From the NCBI GenBank assembly GCA_965229115.1, contig CBDDIR010000001.1:90328-154327 (forward strand): 64,000 nucleotides of DNA, written 5' to 3'. Shown piece after piece: positions 1 to 8,561 of the stretch. Every line of letters starts with the position of its first letter. Within the stretch, counting starts at the first letter, position 1. The position numbers and the translations under genes were made by a program. The stretch comes from UBA7672 sp965229115 (lineage in GTDB: Bacteria > Pseudomonadota > Alphaproteobacteria > Caulobacterales > Hyphomonadaceae). The notes under the pieces are model-generated. The model was not told where the DNA came from and did no database searches. It saw only the letters and a list, made by a program, of their open reading frames with translations.

Positions 1-129
1 CCGATCCCAGCGCCCGCCGCTCGCCGCCTCCTCGAACAATCGATCGCAGCCCGCCTCCTTCAACGCCCGTTTCTGCGCGGCCGTGGATTGGTCATCGCCC
101 TTCGAAACCCGGGCGTAACCGATCAGCAT
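1..129 (-). CDS. tniR: Serine resolvase TniR, N-terminal part (cut by window edge)
   Basis: An open frame of 43 codons runs from an ATG at 127-129 off the left edge. It begins MLIGYARVSKGDD and continues with QKRALKEAGCDR, the classic start of the resolvase/invertase catalytic domain; Ser9 in YARVS is the expected nucleophile. The family resolves transposon cointegrates by recombination at a res site. It lies immediately beyond tniQ and is read in the same direction, the gene order of Tn402/Tn5053-type elements (tniA-tniB-tniQ-tniR). The rest of the protein is outside the window, so completeness cannot be judged. Confidence 0.85.
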   Translation of the reverse strand, partial: MLIGYARVSKGDDQSTAAQKRALKEAGCDRLFEEAASGGRWDR

Positions 130-250
130 TTTCAGCCCTTTCACAAACGCTCGTTTTTGCAAGACCCGCGAGGATCAATGCGGGCCGCGGCGCTCCGCCT
201 TTCACAAACCTCTTTCATAATCGCCCCGAAAGGCAAGGGGTTTGTGCAAG
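130..250. promoter_or_regulatory. Candidate res site between tniR and tniQ
   Basis: The decamer TTTCACAAAC occurs at 139-148 and again at 200-209, 61 bp apart. Inverted relatives (GTTTTTGCAAG at 153-163, GTTTGTGCAAG at 240-250) sit beside them, giving paired half-sites as expected for resolvase binding subsites. The position, directly upstream of tniR and overlapping the 3' end of tniQ, matches where Tn5053-type elements carry res. The exact subsite limits are inferred. Confidence 0.55.
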
Positions 251-1239
251 CCGCCCCCGGCCTCGTCCGCCAGCGCCGCGGCCGCCGGGAGAGCGATCGC
301 ATCCGGCAGGTGTTGCAGGGCCGCCTCGAGGCGTCGCCGTCCCTCACTGCCGACATGGTCTAGGAGCGTCCGATAAGGGCCCTGGTGATCCGGCGCCGTT
401 CGCCAGGACAGAACCTCGGTGACCTCCCCTTCGAGCCGCGCCGGCCGGCTCAGCAACGTGGCCAGCGCCGACAGGACATTGCGGCGAGACCGCGCGCTCC
501 GGCCATGCAAGGCGTCCAGCCCCTGGATCGGATCGGAGGCGTGCAGGCTGAGGATGAACGGTCCGCCGATGCGCTCGGGCTCGAACAGCCACGCGAAGGG
601 TGTCTGACCGGACTCTTTGTAGAGCACCAGGTCGATCAGGATCTCGCTCGCCTGCAACAGGTGCCGACCCGACCGGACCCGCCAACCGGCCCCGATAGCC
701 AGGCCAGCCAAGGCGCGCGCCAGGGCCGACTCCAGGGCCAGCGTGCGCTCGTCCAGCACGCGCGCGGTCCGCGCGGCGCCAAGCGCCGCGCCGCCCTGCC
801 GGGCCAATGCCAACACGCCGCCTGTCGATACGAACGCCAGGCCGTCGAGGTCCACGAGGGCGCAGCGGTGAATCGGGCAACTCACCCAGAGCACCATCTG
901 GCTCTGCGCCGGCCACCAATGGTCAAACCCCTGTGCGGTCGCCTCGCGGCAACAGACTGGACAGGCGCCCCCGCGACGACCCTCAGCGTCGGGCGCCGTC
1001 ATCCAGGAGGATCGGCGCGCCTGGGGGATGCACAGATCAGCGATCGCCGCTGTCGCCACGCCGCCGACCTCGGACAGCTTCTCTACCGTGCTTGGTGAGG
1101 GTTGCAGGTCGTCGATCGGGTCGATCCCCAGCCAGGCCCAGAATGCTGGGAGGTCAACGTAGTTGTGCGCCGCGAGCCGGGCCGCCCACGAGGACAGCCC
1201 CTCCCCCGTGATCGGGCGCGGCGCATAGGGCAGTCTCAT
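202..1239 (-). CDS. tniQ: Transposition protein TniQ
   Basis: The 345-residue protein opens with the TniQ signature (GEGLSSWAARLA at about 12-23) and has a zinc-binding arrangement, CPVCC near residue 94 and CPIHRC near 124. TniQ proteins are accessory target-selection factors for DDE transposases of the Tn7/Tn402 group. The start codon overlaps the tniB stop by 4 bp, so the two are translationally coupled. The product is a short TniQ of the Tn402 type, not a long TnsD. No Cas genes are nearby, so nothing suggests a CRISPR-associated transposon. Confidence 0.9.
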   Translation of the reverse strand: MRLPYAPRPITGEGLSSWAARLAAHNYVDLPAFWAWLGIDPIDDLQPSPSTVEKLSEVGGVATAAIADLCIPQARRSSWMTAPDAEGRRGGACPVCCREATAQGFDHWWPAQSQMVLWVSCPIHRCALVDLDGLAFVSTGGVLALARQGGAALGAARTARVLDERTLALESALARALAGLAIGAGWRVRSGRHLLQASEILIDLVLYKESGQTPFAWLFEPERIGGPFILSLHASDPIQGLDALHGRSARSRRNVLSALATLLSRPARLEGEVTEVLSWRTAPDHQGPYRTLLDHVGSEGRRRLEAALQHLPDAIALPAAAALADEAGGGLHKPLAFRGDYERGL

Positions 1240-2126
1240 CCCGCCGCGGCCCGGGCCCGAGCGCTTCGGCGCATAGCCATCGCCGTCCGCACATGGCGGA
1301 CAACCTCCTCGGCGTGCAGGCTTTCCACCGTGATCTGTTCGCGACCGCTATCGATGGCCGCGACGGCGGCGGCGTTTAGCAAACGGAAGGTCTTGCCGGG
1401 ACTGCCGCCGCCGATCTCATGGACGGCGGCGACAAAGGCGCTGTCCACTTCGCTCTTCATCCGCAAGGGGAAATGAGCGACCACGGCCGCGACGATCGCG
1501 GCGTAGGTCTCGTCATTGGCCAGGCGCGCGAGCCGGAAGGGCTGGGCGCGGCCTTCGATCTGCGGGTCGGAGGTCAGGGCGTTCAGGGCCTCCAGAGTGC
1601 CGAAATAGGCCATCGAGAGCGAAAGCGTGTTGGACAGCCGGCGAAGGGCGGCCAGCGTCTTGCGCTGGGCGGCGCCCGTGCCGATCATCAGGTTGTTGGT
1701 TTCATCGATGACCAGCAGCCGGGTGCGCAGGCGTTGTAGCTGACCATGGACGGCCCGCTCGGCCTCCATCGCCCGCCGGGTGGGGGTCGGCGCGCCGACC
1801 GCGTCCAGAATGGCGCCGTAGAGCCGCAGCTCGTCGGCTTCGGGCGGGGCCTCGATCGCCACGACCTCCATCTGCGATCGGCCGGTCTCCGAATCGAACA
1901 TCGGCGAGCGACCGCGCATGAATTTTCGCAGGATCGTCGTCTTGCCCATGTCGGGGTCGCCAACGATGAGCAGCGAGGGCATCCGTGTCCGCTGGGCGCC
2001 GCGGAGCAGCTCCTCGAGGCGCTGCAAGGCCGTCTGACCTTGTGGATAGGCGACCCAGCGATCGGAGAGCACCAGGTCGATGCGCGCCGCGGCCGTCAGG
2101 CCCGAGGTCTCGGTCATTGCGCTCAC
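1236..2126 (-). CDS. tniB: Transposition ATPase TniB
   Basis: A 296-residue AAA+ ATPase of the TniB/TnsC family, which delivers target DNA to the TniA transposase. Walker A GDPDMGKTT lies at residues 56-64 and Walker B LLVIDETNN at 136-144. Length is normal for the family. Its start overlaps the end of tniA by 4 bp and its stop overlaps tniQ by 4 bp, so tniA-tniB-tniQ is one coupled operon. No lesion is visible. Confidence 0.92.
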   Translation of the reverse strand: MSAMTETSGLTAAARIDLVLSDRWVAYPQGQTALQRLEELLRGAQRTRMPSLLIVGDPDMGKTTILRKFMRGRSPMFDSETGRSQMEVVAIEAPPEADELRLYGAILDAVGAPTPTRRAMEAERAVHGQLQRLRTRLLVIDETNNLMIGTGAAQRKTLAALRRLSNTLSLSMAYFGTLEALNALTSDPQIEGRAQPFRLARLANDETYAAIVAAVVAHFPLRMKSEVDSAFVAAVHEIGGGSPGKTFRLLNAAAVAAIDSGREQITVESLHAEEVVRHVRTAMAMRRSARARAAAG

Positions 2127-3838
2127 CAGGGCTCGATCTCCACGACAAACATTGACGCCGGGTTCGCCAGAGCGATCACATCGTCGGGCTCCGCCGGGAC
2201 CTGGCTCTCTACGATCGGAGTGGGCTTCACCTCCGCCCGGTGGCGCTCGCGCCTGACGGACTCTCGTCGCACCCGGCGGCTCTCACTTGCCGCAGTGGCC
2301 ACCAGGGCATGGTTGGCCTCACGGGCCGCAAACAGGGCCGCCTCGTCGACCTGGGCCCGCCCTTCGGCGCGCAGCCGGCGGCGCGCGGCGAGCAGTTCCC
2401 AAAGGCTCATGGGCGGGCGGGCGAGATTGCGATAGCGAAGGGAGCGCACGCCCTGCGGCGTCTCCAAGAGCAGTCGCGACAGGTCGCGCGGGTCGTAGGC
2501 GAGCTCGACGCGGCGCTGGCCGCTGTCGAACAGTGGCCCCAGGAAGGGCTCATAGTAGCGAACGTGGTGGAAGCTGATTCCCTGGCGGGTGATGGTGCGC
2601 GAGATCCGCGGCAAGAAAGCGATCAACAGGCCCTCGGGGTCGAGGGGTTGGCGAGGCGTGATGGCCTGTTCAGTGCATAGGCGTCGCCAGGTCTCCAACG
2701 GCGGAGCCGAGAGGCTCGTGTGGACCCGGCGATTGTAGTCGCCGGCGACGAAGCGCCAGAGCCAGACCTCGAACTCGTCGATCGTCATGACCGCCGCCGC
2801 ATCGCTGTCGTAGTCGCCACGAGCGGCTACGTTGGAGAAGGTCGCGCCTGGCAGCAGGCGCATCTCGCTCATCACCGATCCGATCAGGCGTTCGATGTGG
2901 CCGCCATAGCGGGGCGCGCCGACGGGGCGGCGATCCGTCTCGATGCCCAGATTGCTGCACGCGCGCGCGAACGATCGGCTGCGAAAATCGGACCCGTTGT
3001 CGGAATGAACCAGCTCGGGCAGGCCGAAGGCCGGCCATTCCGCCGAAATCCCCCGCTCGGCCAAGGCCTCGTCCTTGGCCAGGATCGCATGCTGCAGCGC
3101 CATGCCGACCGAAACGACGGACGGAGGATCCAACGAGACGTAGAGCCCGGTGATCACCCTGGACGCCACGTCGATGCTTAGAGTCACCCAAGGCCGGCCG
3201 ATCGGCGCGCGCGAGTGCGCGTCCACGAGGATTACGTCCGCCGGGGAATGATCGATCTGCCAGATCGCGTTCGGCCGCGTCACTGTCAGGCTCCCCGGCC
3301 GCATCGTCACGGCCTCGGCCGCGCCCGGTCCCCTGCGGCGGCGGGCCAACTCCCGCTCGCCGATCCGTTGCAGCCGGCGGCTGACTGCGGACCGCGAGGG
3401 CGGCGTCAGGGTCTGCGAAGCGCAGCGCCGGGCGATCTCGCGTCCCAGCTGAGCCTTGGTGATCGACTGCCGGTCGAGGAACAGTTGTTCGATGGCCGTG
3501 TCGATTATCTCGATCACGCGCGCCGGCAACCGCGGCCGCCCCGCCTTCCACCCGCCTATCCCGGTCACGACAGCCTGCGCGGTCTCACCGACCGCGTAGC
3601 GGGCCAGCAGCCGATAGACCGTTGCGGTGTGGACGTTCAGCCGCTGCGCAGCGGCGTCGACCTCGGCGCGGGTGCGGTGAGGATTGTCCAACAGCGGGCG
3701 CAGTACGCGCTGGCGCGCAACGGCCAACTCCCAGCGCTGTTCCTCACCCTGCGGCTGGTGGCTGGCTCTGCCCTCGGCCATCTGCGTGCGTTCCTGTTCG
3801 AGCCGCTCCCGCCCAAAACTCACCTGATTCGATGTCAC
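2123..3838 (-). CDS. tniA: DDE transposase TniA
   Basis: A 571-residue transposase of the Mu/TnsB/TniA type. N-terminal helix-turn-helix regions (about 50-165) bind the element ends. The integrase core carries Asp196 (WQIDHS), Asp280 (HSDNGS) and Glu316 (GHIERL), a D-D35E triad. The start is GTG at 3836-3838, giving MTSNQVSFGR. It is the first gene of the coupled tniABQ operon and reads inward from the transposon end, which must therefore lie just to the right. The gene is intact and presumably functional. Confidence 0.93.
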   Translation of the reverse strand: MTSNQVSFGRERLEQERTQMAEGRASHQPQGEEQRWELAVARQRVLRPLLDNPHRTRAEVDAAAQRLNVHTATVYRLLARYAVGETAQAVVTGIGGWKAGRPRLPARVIEIIDTAIEQLFLDRQSITKAQLGREIARRCASQTLTPPSRSAVSRRLQRIGERELARRRRGPGAAEAVTMRPGSLTVTRPNAIWQIDHSPADVILVDAHSRAPIGRPWVTLSIDVASRVITGLYVSLDPPSVVSVGMALQHAILAKDEALAERGISAEWPAFGLPELVHSDNGSDFRSRSFARACSNLGIETDRRPVGAPRYGGHIERLIGSVMSEMRLLPGATFSNVAARGDYDSDAAAVMTIDEFEVWLWRFVAGDYNRRVHTSLSAPPLETWRRLCTEQAITPRQPLDPEGLLIAFLPRISRTITRQGISFHHVRYYEPFLGPLFDSGQRRVELAYDPRDLSRLLLETPQGVRSLRYRNLARPPMSLWELLAARRRLRAEGRAQVDEAALFAAREANHALVATAASESRRVRRESVRRERHRAEVKPTPIVESQVPAEPDDVIALANPASMFVVEIEPW

Positions 3839-4087
3839 GTCCGCAACGGAGCAGCATTCGCATCGAACGCGCAGTTTTCAGAACGGATTCGTCCGAATTG
3901 CTTGCGACTAGCCCCTTCGGCTCGCGTCCGGCCGCCCCGAACCGCAACTCCCGTCATCTATGTCTGGTTCTGTCGAGGCGTCACAGAACGCGGGCTCGCG
4001 AAACGGTCAGGGAGAACAGGTCGGCGCACCCTGACTCGCGCGCGAGCCGAGCCGTTGGCCTCAGGACCTCGCCCCTAGTTCGGCGTC
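3839..4087. other. Probable terminal region (IRt side) of the tni transposon
   Basis: No gene fits between the tniA start and the next stop codon. In Tn402/Tn5053 elements this position holds the end bound by TniA, with several transposase-binding repeats. Here related short motifs recur (ATTCGATG near 3828, ATTCGCATCG near 3856, ATTCGTCCGAATTG near 3887), and a candidate outer TGTGACG end on the minus strand lies at about 3985. The boundary is not proven. Part of this stretch is repeated near 9.7-9.8 kb. Confidence 0.45.
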
Positions 4088-5434
4088 TCAGAGCATGTAG
4101 CCGACGTCCGAGGCGCCGGTGGGATAGGCGAACATCATAGATCGAAGATCGGCGGCCGTGAGCCCGTGGCGGATCGCGAGGCCAAACAGGTTGATCACCT
4201 CCTCGGCGTGCGGGCCGACCAGATGGGCTCCAAGGATTCGGTCGGTGGCCTCCTCGATCAGCACCTTGTGGCCGTAGACCCGCTCGGCCAGGCGGCGGGC
4301 GCTGAACCAGTTGGGCGTCGAGCCGGCGTTGATCCGGAACTTCAGGCCCTGGCGGCGCGCCTCGTCCTCGGAGAGCCCGACGGCGGCGATGGAAGGCACG
4401 GTGAAGGCGACACTGGGGACCCCGCGATAGTCCGGCCTGTGCGACGGGCCGTCCAACAGGTTGGCGGCCACGACCTTGGCGTCGTGACTGGAGACCGGCG
4501 TCAGGGGCGGCCCGACGCCGGCCGCGTCGCCGGCGGCATAGACCCGCGGGTTGGAGACGCTTTGCAAGTGCTCGTTCAGATCCAGGCGGCCGTCGCGCAC
4601 GGTGACCTGGCCCGCCGCGAGGTCCAATGCGTCGAGGTCGGGCCCACGGCCGGCGGCATGCACCACCAGGTCGGCCGGGACGGCGAGGTCCGGCGCGCCC
4701 GGACGGCTGGCATGGACGATCAGGCCGCCCTGAACCCGCTCGACTTGGGTGACCGTGGCGCCGGTCTCGACGGCGATACCGAGTTCCTCGAAGCTCGGCA
4801 GGAGCCAACCGACCAGGTCCGGATCGAAGTTCGGCAGGAGCCGCGGCGCGCGCTGCAGGATGGTGACCTCCGCGCCAGCTCGCGCCGCCAGGTGCGAGAA
4901 CTCGGCCGCGACATAGCCGCCGCCGATCAGCACGATCCGGCGCGGCAGGCGTACAAGCTCCAGGAAGTCGTCGCTGGTGCTGACCAACGCTTCCCCCGGG
5001 ATGCCGAGCGGGATCGGACGGGCGCCGGTGGCGATCAGCACGTGGCGGGCCTGCAAGGCGCGGCCGTCCACCTCGATCGCGTCCGGGCCGGCGAAGCGGG
5101 CGAGCCCGTGGAAGACGTCGACGCCCAGTTCGGCGTAGTGATGTTCCTGTTTGGCCGGGATCGGATCGGTGAAGGTCCGCTTGAACGCCATCAAGCCCGG
5201 CCAATCGATCGCCAGGGCGCCATCGACGCCGTGCCCGGCCATGCGCCGGGCCGCGTCGATGGCTTCTTCGCCGCTCACCAGCATCTTCTTGGGATCGCAG
5301 CCGCGCAATGCGCAGGTGCCGCCGAAGGGCCGGTGATCGATCACGGCGACGGACCAGCCGGCGGCGCGGACCTTCGCCACGGCGACCTGGGCCGCCGTGC
5401 CGCTGCCGATGACGATCAGGTCGTAGGAATCCAT
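4088..5434 (-). CDS. FAD-dependent pyridine-nucleotide disulfide oxidoreductase (mer-linked, not merA)
   Basis: A 448-residue flavoprotein of the mercuric/glutathione/lipoamide reductase family. The FAD-binding GSGTAA motif is at 10-15 and the redox pair is Cys41-Cys46 (GGTCALRGCDPKK). A second Rossmann motif (IGGGYVAAE) and the C-terminal dimerisation domain are present. Unlike MerA it has no N-terminal heavy-metal domain and no C-terminal Cys-Cys pair, so it may reduce a disulfide or other acceptor rather than Hg(II). I chose ATG 5434 (MDSYDLIVIG); it overlaps the 3' end of merB by 19 bp, implying coupling. A longer upstream frame exists but has no domain sense. Confidence 0.88.
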   Translation of the reverse strand: MDSYDLIVIGSGTAAQVAVAKVRAAGWSVAVIDHRPFGGTCALRGCDPKKMLVSGEEAIDAARRMAGHGVDGALAIDWPGLMAFKRTFTDPIPAKQEHHYAELGVDVFHGLARFAGPDAIEVDGRALQARHVLIATGARPIPLGIPGEALVSTSDDFLELVRLPRRIVLIGGGYVAAEFSHLAARAGAEVTILQRAPRLLPNFDPDLVGWLLPSFEELGIAVETGATVTQVERVQGGLIVHASRPGAPDLAVPADLVVHAAGRGPDLDALDLAAGQVTVRDGRLDLNEHLQSVSNPRVYAAGDAAGVGPPLTPVSSHDAKVVAANLLDGPSHRPDYRGVPSVAFTVPSIAAVGLSEDEARRQGLKFRINAGSTPNWFSARRLAERVYGHKVLIEEATDRILGAHLVGPHAEEVINLFGLAIRHGLTAADLRSMMFAYPTGASDVGYML

Positions 5435-6198
5435 GACGGCAGCTCCATCCGCATCGGCGCAAAAATCGCGACGCCAATCTCCAACGCTTCGGCCAGGCTG
5501 AGGCGCACGCCCTCCTGGCCAATGGCCGGGTTGTTTGCGCGCCAGGTCTCCAGGTGAGCGTCCTCGCAGAAGAAGGCCTGCAAGGTGCAGAGCGAAGACG
5601 CCGCACAGCCGGCGGCGTAGCGATGGCCGGACCAGACAACGATCCCCGACGGCTCGACCTGATCCAGCTCGCGGCCGTGGCGCCGCGTGCGGATGACGAG
5701 CGGGCGCCGGCAGTGGCGGCAGTCCGAGCGGACGGTCACATCGCGCTCCAGCATCGCCCCGACGCCGAGCGCGTCGATGGCGCACATGGCGCCCACCATG
5801 AGCCCGCGTGCGTCCACGCGATGCTCAGTCTGACCATCGGTGAACGGGTAGGCGCCGCTGATCCGGCCGGCAGCGTCGAGAACGAGGAGATCGCGCCCAG
5901 CCAGGCGCCGCAGCACGGCGTCGACCTCATCGGGGGTGAGCCCGGCCTCTGCAGCCACATCCGCCGTCTCTGGCGCGCGCCCGCTTGCGGCGTAGGCGCT
6001 GAGGACGATGCCGTGGATTCGACTCTCGGTCTCATCCAGTCCATCCCACTTGGGGCCGATGAAAGCCTCGACGATGGCCCTCAGGGCAATCTGGGCCTGG
6101 GGCGTCGTGATCGTGCCCCAGTCGGGGATGATCGCGCCGCCTGGAAACGCGACGGCGGGCCATCCGGCGGCTTCAGCGTGTGATGTGGGAGTCAACAT
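5416..6198 (-). CDS. merB: Organomercurial (alkylmercury) lyase MerB
   Basis: A 260-residue MerB that cleaves the carbon-mercury bond of organomercurials and hands Hg(II) to mercuric reductase. The helical N-terminal domain (about 35-110) is followed by the catalytic core with GAYPFTD at 115-121, Cys139 and Asp142 in CAIDALG, and a Cys-rich segment CAASSLC near 198-204 that supplies the second catalytic thiol. It lies 36 bp downstream of merA and overlaps the next gene. Together with merA it should give broad-spectrum mercury resistance. Confidence 0.93.
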   Translation of the reverse strand: MLTPTSHAEAAGWPAVAFPGGAIIPDWGTITTPQAQIALRAIVEAFIGPKWDGLDETESRIHGIVLSAYAASGRAPETADVAAEAGLTPDEVDAVLRRLAGRDLLVLDAAGRISGAYPFTDGQTEHRVDARGLMVGAMCAIDALGVGAMLERDVTVRSDCRHCRRPLVIRTRRHGRELDQVEPSGIVVWSGHRYAAGCAASSLCTLQAFFCEDAHLETWRANNPAIGQEGVRLSLAEALEIGVAIFAPMRMELPSWIPTT

Positions 6199-6234
6199 CG
6201 TGCGCGCCTTCCGTTCGCCGTCCCAAGTGAACCT

Positions 6235-7875
6235 TCAGCCGGCGCAGCAGGAGAGCTGCGTCACATCCTTGGAGAAGGTCTGGGCCGCGAGCTTCAGGCC
6301 TTCCACCATGGTCAGGTAGGGGAACAGCTGGTCGCCCAGCTCGCCCACGGTCATGCGCGCCCGAATGGCGAGCGCCGCCGTCTGGATGATCTCGCCCGCC
6401 TCCTGCGTCACCGCCTGCACGCCGATGAGCCGGCCGCTGCCGGCTTCCGCGACCAGCTTGATGAAGCCGCGGGTGTCGAAGTTGGCGAGCGCGCGCGGGA
6501 CGTTGTCCAAGGTCAGGAGCCGGCTGTCTGTCTCGATCCCGCCGTGGTGGGCCTCCGCTTCGCTCAGCCCGACCGTGGCGACCTGCGGGTCGCTGAAGAC
6601 GACCGCCGGCATCGTGGCCAGGTCGAGGACGGCCTCGCCGCCAGTCATATTGATCGCCGCCCGGGTTCCCGCCGCCGCCGCGACATAGACGAACTGCGGC
6701 TGGTCGGTGCAGTCGCCGGCGGCGTAGATGTGCGGCGCGCTCGTGCGCATGGCCGTGTCGATGACCACACCGCCCTGCGCGTTGACGGCGACGCCGGCCG
6801 CCTCCAGGGCGAGCCCTTGGGTGTTGGGCGCGCGGCCCGTCGCAATCAGCAGCCGGTCCGCGCGCAGCTCGCCCTGGCCGGTGGCGAGCACGAATTCGCC
6901 GTCCGCATGAGCGACGTGGCTCGCCTGGGTGTGCTCCAGCACCTCGATGCCCTCGGCGCGGAAGGCGGCCGTGACCGCCTCGCCGATGGCCGGGTCCTCA
7001 CGGAAGAACAGGGTGCTGCGCGCCAGGATCGTCACCTTGCTGCCGAGCCGGGCGAAGGCCTGGGCCAGTTCGACGGCGACGACCGACGAGCCGATCACCG
7101 CCAGGCGCGGCGGGAGGGTCTCGCTCGCAAGAGCCTCCGTCGAGGTCCAGTACGGCGTATCCGACAACCCCGGAATGGGCGGTATGGCCGGGTTGGCGCC
7201 GGTGGCGACCAGGCAGCGGTCGAAGGCCACATGATGCTCGCCCCCGCCGGCCAGGCGCACGAGCAGGCTGTGGGCGTCCCGGAAGCGGGCCTCGCCGCGC
7301 AGCACCGTGATCGATGGCGTGTCGGCTAGGATGTTCTCGTACTTAGCGTGGCGCAGCTCCTCGGCGCGGGCCTGCTGCTGGGCCAGCAACCGGTCGCGCC
7401 GGATGGTCGGGGAGGACGCCCCGATCCCATCGTCGAAGGGGCTTTCGCGGCGCAGGTGGGCGATATGCGCGGCGCGGATCATGATCTTCGACGGCACGCA
7501 GCCGACGTTGACACAGGTTCCGCCGATGACGCCGCGCTCGACGAGCGTGACCCGCGCGCCCCGCTCGACGGCCCTTAGCGCCGCCGCCATGGCCGCGCCG
7601 CCGCTGCCGATGACGGCGACGTGCAGCGGGACGCCGCCGGCGCCGCGTTGCGCGCCGCCCGCGTCGGCGACCGAGGCGCGATAGCCGAGCGTCGCGACCG
7701 TGGCCGCCAGGGCCTCGGAGCTCACCCCCGCATCGGCCGCGATCTCCGCCCGGGCCTTCGGATAGGAGACGGCGGCCGAACGCACGCCAGGGACGCGCTC
7801 TAGCGCCTCCCTCACGTGCGTGGCGCACGAGTCGCAGGTCATTCCATCAATGCGCAGGGCGATCGCGGCGGTCAC
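6235..7875 (-). CDS. merA: Mercuric reductase MerA
   Basis: A 546-residue cytoplasmic flavoenzyme reducing Hg(II) to Hg(0) with NADPH. It has an N-terminal heavy-metal domain (GMTCDSC, Cys14/Cys17), FAD-binding GSGGAA near 91, the redox pair Cys121/Cys126 in GTCVNVGCVPSK, and the diagnostic C-terminal Cys543-Cys544 (SCCAG) that passes mercury to the partner subunit. All mercury-binding cysteines are intact. The start is GTG at 7873-7875. It follows merP by 13 bp in the merCTPAB operon. Confidence 0.96.
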   Translation of the reverse strand: MTAAIALRIDGMTCDSCATHVREALERVPGVRSAAVSYPKARAEIAADAGVSSEALAATVATLGYRASVADAGGAQRGAGGVPLHVAVIGSGGAAMAAALRAVERGARVTLVERGVIGGTCVNVGCVPSKIMIRAAHIAHLRRESPFDDGIGASSPTIRRDRLLAQQQARAEELRHAKYENILADTPSITVLRGEARFRDAHSLLVRLAGGGEHHVAFDRCLVATGANPAIPPIPGLSDTPYWTSTEALASETLPPRLAVIGSSVVAVELAQAFARLGSKVTILARSTLFFREDPAIGEAVTAAFRAEGIEVLEHTQASHVAHADGEFVLATGQGELRADRLLIATGRAPNTQGLALEAAGVAVNAQGGVVIDTAMRTSAPHIYAAGDCTDQPQFVYVAAAAGTRAAINMTGGEAVLDLATMPAVVFSDPQVATVGLSEAEAHHGGIETDSRLLTLDNVPRALANFDTRGFIKLVAEAGSGRLIGVQAVTQEAGEIIQTAALAIRARMTVGELGDQLFPYLTMVEGLKLAAQTFSKDVTQLSCCAG

Positions 7876-7888
7876 GGGTTCAGGCTCC

Positions 7889-8167
7889 TCAACGCTTGAC
7901 GGTGGACGGGTAGCCCGCGCCCGCGGTCGCGCTGGTCAGGGCGGCGATCGTGGTCTTGGCGTCGTCGTAGGTGACGACGGCCTCGCGCTTTTCGAAGCTG
8001 ACGTCGGTTTTCTGGACGCCGGCGACCTTGGCGAGCGCCGTCTTGACGGTGATCGGGCAGGCCGCGCAGGTCATGCCGGGCACCGCCAGGGTGACCGTCT
8101 TGGTCGCGGCCCACGCGGGCGTGCTGAGCGCGCCCATCAGGGCGATCAGGGAGACGAGCTTGTTCAT
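7889..8167 (-). CDS. merP: Periplasmic mercury-binding protein MerP
   Basis: A 92-residue protein with a Sec signal peptide (about 1-21, ending in PAWA) and one heavy-metal-associated domain with the metal site GMTCAAC (Cys34/Cys37). MerP captures Hg(II) in the periplasm and passes it to MerT. An AGGAAG Shine-Dalgarno sequence precedes the ATG. It sits between merT and merA, the canonical order. Confidence 0.95.
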   Translation of the reverse strand: MNKLVSLIALMGALSTPAWAATKTVTLAVPGMTCAACPITVKTALAKVAGVQKTDVSFEKREAVVTYDDAKTTIAALTSATAGAGYPSTVKR

Positions 8168-8179
8168 GGGGACTTCCTT

Positions 8180-8527
8180 TCAGTAGAACAGGGGCAGGAC
8201 GTAGGGGAACGCCAGCGCGACCAGGACGAGCGCCGCGACGGCCCAGAAGATGACCTTGTAGGTGGTCCTGACCCTGGGCACGGCGCAGACCTCGCCAGGC
8301 TCGCAGGCGCGGGCCGGGCGGAAGATGCGGCGGTAGGCGAAGACCATGGCGACCAGCGCCGCGCCGATGAACAGCGGCCGGTACGGTTCCAGCACGGTCA
8401 GGTTGCCGATCCAGGCGCCGCTGAATCCGAGGCCGACCAGGATCAGTGGGCCGAGGCAACAGGTCGAGGCCAGGATTGCGGCCAGGCCTCCGAGCGCCAA
8501 CGCGTGGCTGTCATTGGATTCCGACAA
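8180..8527 (-). CDS. merT: Mercuric transport protein MerT
   Basis: A 115-residue inner-membrane protein with three predicted transmembrane helices. The first helix carries the Cys23-Cys24 pair (STCCLGPL) and the cytoplasmic loop carries CEPGEVC, the two cysteine pairs that relay Hg(II) inward. I place the start at TTG 8525-8527 (MSESND) because a strong AAGGAG lies 7-8 bp upstream and family members begin MSE; an in-frame ATG at 8557 is less likely. merP follows after 12 bp. Confidence 0.93.
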   Translation of the reverse strand: MSESNDSHALALGGLAAILASTCCLGPLILVGLGFSGAWIGNLTVLEPYRPLFIGAALVAMVFAYRRIFRPARACEPGEVCAVPRVRTTYKVIFWAVAALVLVALAFPYVLPLFY

Positions 8528-8561
8528 GAGGATTCTCCTTCCGAACAACCTCGGCATGATG

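Noticed and set aside
202..3838. Possible CRISPR-associated transposon because TniQ is present
   Set aside because: No cas genes, no repeat-spacer array, and the gene set tniA-B-Q-R with a resolvase is that of Tn402/Tn5053 elements.
3981..5639. 552-codon minus-strand frame in another frame over the FAD oxidoreductase
   Set aside because: Arg/Pro-rich translation without motifs; the in-register frame has the FAD and redox-Cys motifs.
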